The translations under genes and the position numbers were made by a program. DNA of 64,000 nt, taken from Dichetophora obliterata. Taxonomy: Eukaryota > Arthropoda > Insecta > Diptera > Sciomyzidae. A model generated the notes under the pieces. That model made no database searches and was not told the DNA's origin. It saw only the letters and a list, made by a program, of their open reading frames with translations. The first letter of the stretch is position 1. Every line of letters starts with the position of its first letter. Location of the stretch: positions 50,037,482-50,101,481 of the forward strand of contig OY986439.1 of assembly GCA_963920525.1 (NCBI GenBank), given 5' to 3'. Shown here in pieces: positions 56,771-64,000 of the stretch.

Positions 56771-57605
56771 GTAATAATATTTTTGGCGATATCGCAGGTT
56801 CGCCATGTACGCGCGTTTTTATTTTTAAAATACAATAATAAAAAAAGGACTCGCGTTCTATAAAAATAAGTTGTTGGACCTGCCTATTGGTTGCCGGCGA
56901 AGTTCGCCACTGGCGCTATTTTAAATATCCTTTTTATGCCGTTCACTTAAAAAAGTGCAGAGGCTAAAAGGGTTTAAGTCGGCAGCTATTAAAGCTCAAG
57001 ACTTATTAAAATGAAAATAGTTGGCAGCTATTGGAGCTCAAAACTAGATTGATTTATTTTCAAAAATTTTCATCCTTTTATAGTAAGCATAACGGTATTT
57101 TGTCTTAAAACTAGTTAAAAATTGTTTGTGTAGTTTAGAATGTAAATAGAATCATATGTTCCTTAATTAGTGTAAAAGTAATAGTAGAATATCGAAATAC
57201 ATATTTGTAATTTAGTATTAATAGTTTAATATGTATGAGTGAGTAGACTTATATTAATAGAAAACGTAAACATAAGCATATGTTAACATATTTGTGTAGG
57301 AGTAAAAAGTGTAATATAATATCATATGTTTTGTATTCAGCCTTATGGGTACATGTGTGCGAATGAGATAGATAGTAGTGCTTAGTATGAACATATGTTT
57401 TTATTGTTTGAATAATGTCTTAGTATACCGTAGAGGTGTATTACTTTAACTTAGTTTGAATATTATTTTGCATGTTCTCGAAAATTCTTACAGTAGAGGT
57501 TTTTATATTATTACTTATTTTAAGAAAAGTATTTATACCTTGTTTTATAATGAAATACATTAATTGTAAATTAAATATTTAAATAATATGTATAGGTATA
57601 CTACA
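56771..57605 (-). repeat. 5' LTR (right)
   Basis: Direct copy of the left LTR. Its inner end (GTAATAATATTTTTGGCG) matches the outer end of the solo LTR at 32849 better than the left LTR does, so the true LTR is probably about 835 bp. Confidence 0.8.
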
Positions 57606-57699
57606 AGCCTATACAGTTCTATTTTCTGAGATTTTTAGCACTAATTTTGTTATCATGATACGCCGGTTGACACACGCTTGTGCACATAAGAAAATTATA

Positions 57700-59304
57700 C
57701 AGTAAGAGACAAAAGTGTTCACGAATATATGAAATACGCATTCGCATTTCATTACATAAAAACAACACTGTCTGGCAATACTTTCTTATTTTAAAATAAT
57801 TAATCATTTTATTTACTAGCATCTGGTAACTCTTTTTCAAACTAACGGGACTTTTACTCATGAGTTCAATCTAAGCTTTGAGAAAGCACGTGTGAACAGT
57901 TTTGTCCGCTATTAGATTTTGAAAAAAATTTATTTCAATTTATAATTTACTACAGAAAAAGTAAGTAAATATATTTTTTTTATTTGCTTACATTTCAAAA
58001 AAATATAATATTTAACATTTTATTAGCTTTTTAGTTACTTTATAATGGGAAAAGCCATAAATTCGGCTTTGAAGAAAAACGTGCTAGAAGATATCCAAAA
58101 GTGTGTCTCTTATCGAAAAATTGCATTAAAATACAAAGTTTCACTCGGATTCATCCATAAATTAAAGAAACAAAGTAATTTACCAGTTCCACAAAAGGGT
58201 GGCGGTCGTCCGCAGAAGCTATCTCCAGCTGTTGCGCGAATAGCCAGGCGCTTAATCGTTTCAGGAGCAACAAATACCGCGGTGGAAACTAATAATATTC
58301 TTAGAGAGATCCATGGAGTTAGTGTCAGTGACAAAACTGTTCGCAGATGTCTAAAAAATAACGGACTTAAGGCTAGAGCGATTGTGAAGAAACCATTTTT
58401 AAGTGAAAGGCATCGTAAGGCACGTTTGGATTTCGCTAAAAAATATCAACACTTCACCATCGATGACTGGAAGAAAGTTACTTGGTCCGATGAAACTAAG
58501 ATTAATCGAGTAGGGTCGGATGGACGCATATGGACATGGATTGACAAATCAGTTGGTGTACAAGACCGCAACATATGCCATACGCTAAAATTTGGAGGCG
58601 GATCACTTATGGCATGGGGATGTTTTCGCGGGAATGAGCTCGGTGTACTTCGGCGCATCGGTGGTATTATGCGCGCAGCAGATTATATAACCATTTTGGA
58701 GGACTCGTATCTCCCAAGTCTAGACATATTTGGACTCGAACGTGGGCAAGGCGACATATTTATGCAAGATAATGATCCGAAACATACCGCAAAAATAACC
58801 AAAAAGTGGTTTGTTGATAATGGGATCAAACTGCTAGATTGGCCTCCCCAGTCCCCAGATTTGAACCCCATTGAGCACCTTTGGGCTATCTTAAAACGAA
58901 AAATTTTTGCCGAAAAAGAAGCTCCAAGGACCGTAAACGAATTGTGGGAGCGGGCCCTCCTAGCATGGCAAAATATAAGTCCAACCATTTTGGAGAATCT
59001 TATAAATAGTATGCCAAAAAGAATCCAAGCGGTAAAAAAGTCGCGTGGCGGTCATACACAATATTAATCTCTAAACAGCTCAGCATTTGAGCCAAGGGAC
59101 AGAAGTGTTCACATATGCAGTTTTTTAAAGTTTATTGTTTCGTATTAAATAATTTAATATTTTTGAATTTCTTTTTTGTTTATGTTATAAGATTGATACC
59201 CTATTTAGAATTAATTCATACTTTTCATATTCATAGTGACTAATAAAATTGTTGCACCTTTATAGAAGTTTTTTTATTTTCGTGAACAGTTTTGTCCTTT
59301 ACTG
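57700..59304 (+). mobile_element. Tc1-like transposon, structurally intact
   Basis: 1,605 bp with TA on both sides (57698-57699 and 59305-59306). Ends CAGTAAGAGACAAAAGTG / CAGTAAAGGACAAAACTG plus TTCACG. A second copy of the GGACAAAACTGTTCAC motif lies about 210 bp inside each end (57892-57909 and 59096-59112), inverted relative to the outer one. It encloses an uninterrupted transposase. All parts needed for transposition by its own protein appear present. Confidence 0.9.
58045..59067 (+). CDS. Tc1-like DD34E transposase, 340 residues, apparently intact
   Basis: Would bind the inverted ends and cut and paste the element into TA sites in nuclear DNA. Two helix-turn-helix regions occupy about residues 8-45 (YRKIALKYKVSLGFIHKLKK) and 60-110, separated by GGGRPQKLS, a GRPR-like hook. 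The catalytic domain has D149 in WSDETK, D242 in MQDNDPKH and E277 in PDLNPIEHLW, exactly 34 residues after D242. The GSDG, GGGSLMAWGCF and WPPQSPDLNPIE blocks are all in their usual order. Length matches the family (about 340). ATG at 58045 is the first in frame and lies soon after the inner left motif. No stop or frameshift. Possibly active; expression cannot be judged. Confidence 0.93.
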   Translation: MGKAINSALKKNVLEDIQKCVSYRKIALKYKVSLGFIHKLKKQSNLPVPQKGGGRPQKLSPAVARIARRLIVSGATNTAVETNNILREIHGVSVSDKTVRRCLKNNGLKARAIVKKPFLSERHRKARLDFAKKYQHFTIDDWKKVTWSDETKINRVGSDGRIWTWIDKSVGVQDRNICHTLKFGGGSLMAWGCFRGNELGVLRRIGGIMRAADYITILEDSYLPSLDIFGLERGQGDIFMQDNDPKHTAKITKKWFVDNGIKLLDWPPQSPDLNPIEHLWAILKRKIFAEKEAPRTVNELWERALLAWQNISPTILENLINSMPKRIQAVKKSRGGHTQY

Positions 59305-59306
59305 TA

Positions 59307-59960
59307 TATATTTCAAAGATGGGGTAAGAATCTTTCACGTATCATGCCTGAAATATTTTCAAATTTAATTTTTTTTTTCATGTAATTTCAAAAATTTTTT
59401 CCTCAACAAATATTCTTAGTGATTTCAGTCAATTTAATAATTGAGGTTCCTTTTATCCTTAAATTAAATTGCGTTAATTACTATTTTATTAGTATTATTA
59501 ACTGTATACTTATTTTTCAAATAAGAAAGCAAAAATGTCCCAATATTTTTTTTTTTTTGAAAAATGAATAAAACCTTTTTAAATTTTTTGACCATTTTTT
59601 CCAGTTTTGGAGGCCTAAAACTCATTAACCATTGCGAGCGTAATGAAATTTATCAGATTTGGATTTAGGTGGTACAAATCCATATAATCCGTAAAAACTA
59701 AGAATGAGAGTTGTCGCAATTCTTGAAATGCCCCCATCATGGATATCAACTGACTTATTTCTTTTTTCAATATGCATCAGCTCTAGCAATATGCAAGTTA
59801 CTGAAATCGAGTTTGGAAACAGACCTTTTATATGAATTATTTAAAAAATTGTTTTTTTATTCAAAACGTATAAATAAAAACCGTGGTTCAAACCCCAGCT
59901 AAGACAGACTGTTTTTTTTTTACTTCATTGTCAGAATTTTAAGTACAACTTATTAACTAC
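59307..59960. other. no gene seen
   Basis: AT-rich with long T runs; includes the SINE fragment listed next. Confidence 0.4.
59884..59912 (+). mobile_element. SINE fragment around a B box
   Basis: GTGGTTCAAACCCCAGCTAA followed by GACAGA parallels the B-box region of the SINE at 14722-15058 (GGGTTCAATTCCAGCTC). No A box is retained. Confidence 0.4.
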
Positions 59961-60661
59961 ATAAGAATGCACTCAATGAATGCAAAAATGCTTTATAAAT
60001 ACAATTTTTAATTCACATTAATTTAAAAAAAATGATTAATTATCCATTTCAATTATTCATTTTTGTTATTCAGAATGATAAGCAATTTTTTTATTCATTT
60101 GAATGCTATTTACAAAGAATACAATTCACAAAGAATGCTATTCACAAAGAATTTCAGCATTTTTATTCGTTATTCTTTTTTATTCGTTATTCATTTTTTA
60201 TTCATTATTCTTTTGTTATTCATTACTCTTTTGTGATTCATCATTCATTTTTTATTCACTATTAATTTTTTATTCACTATTCATTTGTTATTCTTTATTC
60301 ATTTCAGGACTACTAAGCCATAAATAAAAAATTTAAAAAAAAATTAATAATGAATAACAACTGAATAATGAATAAAAAGTAAAAAATGAATAACAAGTGA
60401 ATAAAAAAAGGTATTAATGAATAACAAAGGAATAATAAATAAAAAAGCAATAATGAATGAAAAATGAATAATGAATTAAGAAAGAATAATTGAAAATTCT
60501 TGTAATTGTAATTATCACATAAATGAATAAAAAAATTATTCATTATTCTGAATAACACAAATGAATAATAAAAATGAATAAATAATCATTTCTTTATAAA
60601 TGAATATGAATGAAAAACTATGTTTATAAATCAATTTTTAATTCATTGAATGCATTCTTAT
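59961..60661. mobile_element. Foldback-like element with minisatellite arms
   Basis: Ends ATAAGAATGCACTCAATG and complement. The left arm (to about 60310) is made of TTATTCATTTTT-type ~10-14 bp units; the right arm (about 60345-60600) is made of GAATAATGAATAAAAA units, their complement. The two arms can pair almost fully. Open frames here are by-products of the repeats. Confidence 0.7.
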
Positions 60662-61329
60662 TTCGTTATTCACTGATTCACTTTTTTTGGGGATAAAATC
60701 ACTTTGATCAAATCTTTTACAGCTCTGGTAAATGTATCAAATGTATTCGTACAATATACATTTGTTTTTGTGCGAAAACGAATAAAATATTTGCAATATG
60801 TACCAAACTACGTCCAATTTACGAATCCTATCCGTGACTGAAAACTACCAATAAAATTCGTAGAATGGACGCAATGATTAGTAATATTTAAACACAAAGA
60901 GTGTAAGTATACGTATTGAACTGTAAAACAAGGGTTAATGAATTGGTATCGTAACTTATCACTGCGACGGGTGCAACATGCTATTTAAAAATCCATGCAT
61001 GGCTTAGCTCAGCTTTATTTATAAATATACCTTAAATGAAGTATTTTTGAGTTCTCTTCAAAATATAATAGCATTTATAACGAAAATGTTGTCACATAAA
61101 ATCAAAAAATCCGTAAGTTACAATAAATTCAGAGTAGACTTTTTGATTGATTATGGATGCACCTTATCAAAATACATGTTAAATGTATTTCCTGCTGCAT
61201 TTTACACTCCTACAACTAAAAACGACATTTTTTATTAAAAAGGTTTTCAAATCCCTAAGTTTGAGAGCAACTTACAATTACAATTTAGAAAGTTTTTTGA
61301 TTGTAGCTAACGGCGTTATGATTTGATAT
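60662..61329. other. no gene seen
   Basis: No coding support. May include the body of the decayed hAT element whose end follows. Confidence 0.4.
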
Positions 61330-61396
61330 TTAAAAAATTGTTACTGCCTATGGGGGAAAATTACTCCCCTTACCGCCCCCTGTGGACGCCCATGGC
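61330..61396. mobile_element. single hAT-like terminus
   Basis: CTCCCCTTACCGCCCCCTG followed by TGGACGCCCATGG resembles, in complement, the end of the hAT element at 47934. The partner end and duplication were not found. Confidence 0.45.
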
Positions 61397-62635
61397 TTAA
61401 TAGTTTTCGTTTCACGTGTTTGTGTTGCGAAAGTTTCAATAAACTCGATGTTGCTCTCAACTCTTCTCTTTTTATGTTCAGCTAGCAAATCGCAACAACA
61501 AAAAACAGATGATCTTAGAGCAAGGTGCAAAAGTGATAAACATACTTGTATATTAGGGTCAAATATGAAGCACTTTAAATATAAACACAACGTCCGGTGC
61601 ACACGCGTTTAGTCGGCATCGCAGAAATCCTTAAATTTGGCTACGAACTGATACCTCATCTGATACATTTAGATCATTGAGACTATTACCTACTTCAAAA
61701 CCTGCAGAAATGGTTCGGTGGTGAAGGATTTGGGTCAAATTAATCACTGAAACAAACGCGTATTTTTTGGGAACTTGTTAAAACTTATTATTTGAATGCT
61801 GCACACAAATTTACTGACTTCTCAAATTGCCTTGGTATTTGCAATGTGCAATTTAAAAATATTCACACCTAACTTTTAATGCGCCGATTAAGGAACAATT
61901 TTTTTTTCTTTACTACCGGACTCTTCTACCAGTTCGTAGTTTAGGGGCGAAAATTTTACGCACAGTGTTATTTTTCCTCTATTATTTTCCTTTTTTTATT
62001 TTTTTATTTCGCAGCCTTTTACTAAAATGTACATAATTCTTACAACTTTTTTACTATATAGTATTTCATCTACGAACCGTATCTTTTTATATGATATTTC
62101 CTTATTTCATAGGATTAAGGTTTAATAGCACTTGAAAAACACAACAACAATCATAATTGCTAGAACAAAAACAAAATATAAATGACAATTCCTATTCGTC
62201 CCTCGTTGACAATATCGTTAAAATGTTAAAAAAAAAAACAAAAAAGAAGGAAAGAAAGAATATACCATGAATTTGGCTTTTGCGTAATTATTATTTTTGT
62301 TCTTGTTGGTGTCATTGTTGTATTCGTTTTGTATTTCTATTTACTATGACTACATTTTGTTTGACTGTTTTTGTTTTATTTGACACCCTGTAACCAATGT
62401 TGCCATTTTGTGAAAATATTGACAAAACTGTTAAATTTTTCGGTGTGAAAACGTGAAATTTAGTTATAGTTTGGTAAATTTTTTAGTTTCGAAATCAACA
62501 ACATTTATTTTTATGAAATTTTTTTACAATATCAATACATAAAAAGTTTAAATTCTTTACCCTAGAAGCCATATGAGTTTATTAAGACTCTTTAATGACT
62601 CATTTGCAGGAGCCTGAGCCTTCATAATGAGCTCT
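61397..62635. other. no gene seen
   Basis: AT-rich; probable host intergenic DNA with A and T homopolymer runs. No coding support. Confidence 0.4.
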
Positions 62636-63095
62636 TATAAGTTTCATAAAAGAGCAATTTTTCCTTTGAAAGTGGTCCCTCTTTAAGAGCTCAAATAAGA
62701 GTACAAAATGATACTTTTTTGACTTTCAAAAGTAATTTTTTCGGACTCCTATAAGACTCTTTTTTAAGTCTTATATTGGCATTTTAAAACTCACAACAGA
62801 TTCCTAAAAGTATCAAAAATGTGCTAGTTTTCCTTTGAAACTGGTCTCTTTTAAAAAATATGAGTCTTAAAATACCCTTTTATGATTCCTATTTTTTCCC
62901 ACATTTTTCTTCATAAAATAATCATTAAAGTGCCAAAAATCCATTTTCCATTCAATTTGGTCACTCTTTATGAGCATCAATACGAGTCGTAACAGACTCT
63001 TTTATGACGCTTATTAGGAATTTTATGGTTTCATAAAAAACTCCTAAAAGTGGCAAAAAACATCAATGCTTTTCTTTAAAATAGGTCACTCTTCA
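62636..63095. repeat. degenerate tandem array, ~115-180 bp period
   Basis: TTTTCCTTTGAAAGTGGTC recurs as diverged copies near 62648, 62827, 62942 and 63065. Each is followed by a CTCTTTATGAG / AGACTCTTTTATGAC block and preceded by ACTCCTAAAAGT. Not coding. Confidence 0.6.
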
Positions 63096-63763
63096 CTTAC
63101 TGGAATAAAGCTTTCAATAGAATAAAAAATAAACTTTTATGTTAAAATTTTATTTTTCAAAAAAGTGTCAGAAAAAGCGGATTACTCCTTGAAATCCACC
63201 GCTATTCCTTTGCTGAAATATAAAGATGTACGCATATTTAAAAATACCTTATTTTAACACGGTTACGAAACCAAATTAAATTTCAAGTTAATGAACAGAA
63301 TTTAAAAGCATGCTTTTCTTTTTTTTAAATTTCTACTCCGAAAATGCTCCCAATTCGAATGTTTTTAGGAGCTCGTTTTTTGTAAATACAGAAAATACAC
63401 ATAAAAACTCATATTCTGGATGCTTTGGACAAAACACTCTTAAATTCGAGTTGTTTCAGAGCCCTTAACTGAAGTACTCCAAAAACAATCCGAAATATGT
63501 TCTTTTCAGGAGTGTTCGTTATGAAAATACAAAAGATACTCTTTAAAAACTTATAAATAGGAGGAAAGAGTAGGGGAAAACTCATAAAATCCTCTTCGAA
63601 AAGGCTCTTTTTAGTGTCCAAATTATGAGCGCTGCGAACTTGGCTTAAAGGATACAAGGTATGAATTTACTTTGCAAAAGTAATTTTTTATAAAAAACAA
63701 ATGTTTATGCTTTATTAACAGAATAGTGAAATATCTACTTTTAAAAATATTTTAAATTTGAAT
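63096..63763. other. no gene seen
   Basis: AT-rich; may contain further worn units of the preceding array (AGGAGTGTTC and AAAACTC blocks). Confidence 0.35.
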
Positions 63764-64000
63764 AAAGTTAAAAATAATTATAAAATTATTTTTACCTTAG
63801 TCTTAATTTCAATTTATTTATAATTTGTCGTACCATCTAGTTAATGTTTAACATATTAATTTATAACTAAGTAACTATTTAAGTAACATATAATTATTTT
63901 TATTTATAACTTGTTAAATTTAGTCGGTGTTTAAAATTTAGCCAAAAAAGTTAAAAATAATTATAAAATTATGTTTACCTAAGTCTTAATTTCAATTAAT
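63764..64000. repeat. 183 bp-period repeat running to the window edge
   Basis: AAGTTAAAAATAATTATAAA and about 50 following bases at 63766 recur at 63949. The second unit is cut by the window end, so this may be the start of a longer tandem array. Confidence 0.6.

Larger units (their letters stand above)
53643..57605 (-). mobile_element. deleted Ty3/gypsy-type LTR retrotransposon
   Basis: Two ~820-835 bp direct repeats enclose about 2.3 kb. Read on the minus strand the LTR starts TGTAGTATACC. A purine tract sits before the left (3') LTR and a TGG-starting primer site after the right (5') LTR. Only an integrase region remains; gag, protease, RT and RNase H are missing. I could not find a matching target duplication. 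A solo LTR of the same family is at 32849-36423. Confidence 0.82.

Noticed and set aside
60032..60327. Overlapping frames rich in Phe/Tyr/Ser
   Set aside because: Produced by translation of the TTATTCATT minisatellite.

Overview
This window looks like non-coding (intergenic or large-intron) DNA of a higher eukaryote, most likely a fly. It is strongly AT-rich and has many simple repeats. It carries many mobile-element classes typical of insect genomes: Helitrons, Tc1/mariner, piggyBac, hAT, PIF/Harbinger, pogo-like, a short-LTR Ty3/gypsy element, a Jockey-type LINE and a tRNA-derived SINE. I found no convincing host protein-coding gene, tRNA or rRNA. The species cannot be named from sequence alone; the dipteran assignment is inference.

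Layout. 1-6311: a Helitron piece (627-1799), a TTAA-flanked MITE (3886-4588) and a foldback MITE (4734-5102). 6317-13927: a Ty3/gypsy element with visually identical ~150 bp LTRs and a GTTAC target duplication. Its RT and integrase are broken, and a 5'-truncated LINE is inserted in frame into its integrase tail. 13928-22837: a tRNA-derived SINE (14722-15058), half of a MITE, and several clusters of short degenerate repeats. 22840-24503: a dead Tc1-like element with ~210 bp inverted ends. 27029-29069 and 41054-43644: two Helitrons in opposite orientation. The second carries a Harbinger MITE that the first lacks, so the first serves as an empty-site control.

29250-37321 is the most layered part. 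A piggyBac transposase pseudogene is split by (a) a 2.04 kb TTA-flanked element that itself holds a 1.48 kb palindrome, and (b) a solo LTR. The solo LTR contains a 140 bp MITE and a 2.6 kb element with ~470 bp inverted repeats. That last element carries the remains of a cysteine-rich protein family I recall as a repetitive, uncharacterised arthropod family. It is my best candidate for a poorly described DNA transposon class.

45711-50450: two neighbouring hAT-type elements with 8 bp duplications, one holding a pogo-like MITE and the other a Tc1-like element with one in-frame stop. 51353-53475: a ~350 bp segment duplicated nearby between two inverted arms, which suggests sequence capture. 53643-57605: a deleted gypsy-type LTR element on the minus strand that keeps only integrase. 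57700-59304: a structurally intact Tc1-like transposon with an uninterrupted 340-residue DD34E transposase, the only apparently functional gene here. 59961-60661: a Foldback-like element with minisatellite arms. The right edge holds a degenerate ~120 bp tandem array and a 183 bp repeat that may run past the window.

The genes do not form a pathway. The window records successive nested insertions, several datable relative to each other by their target duplications.
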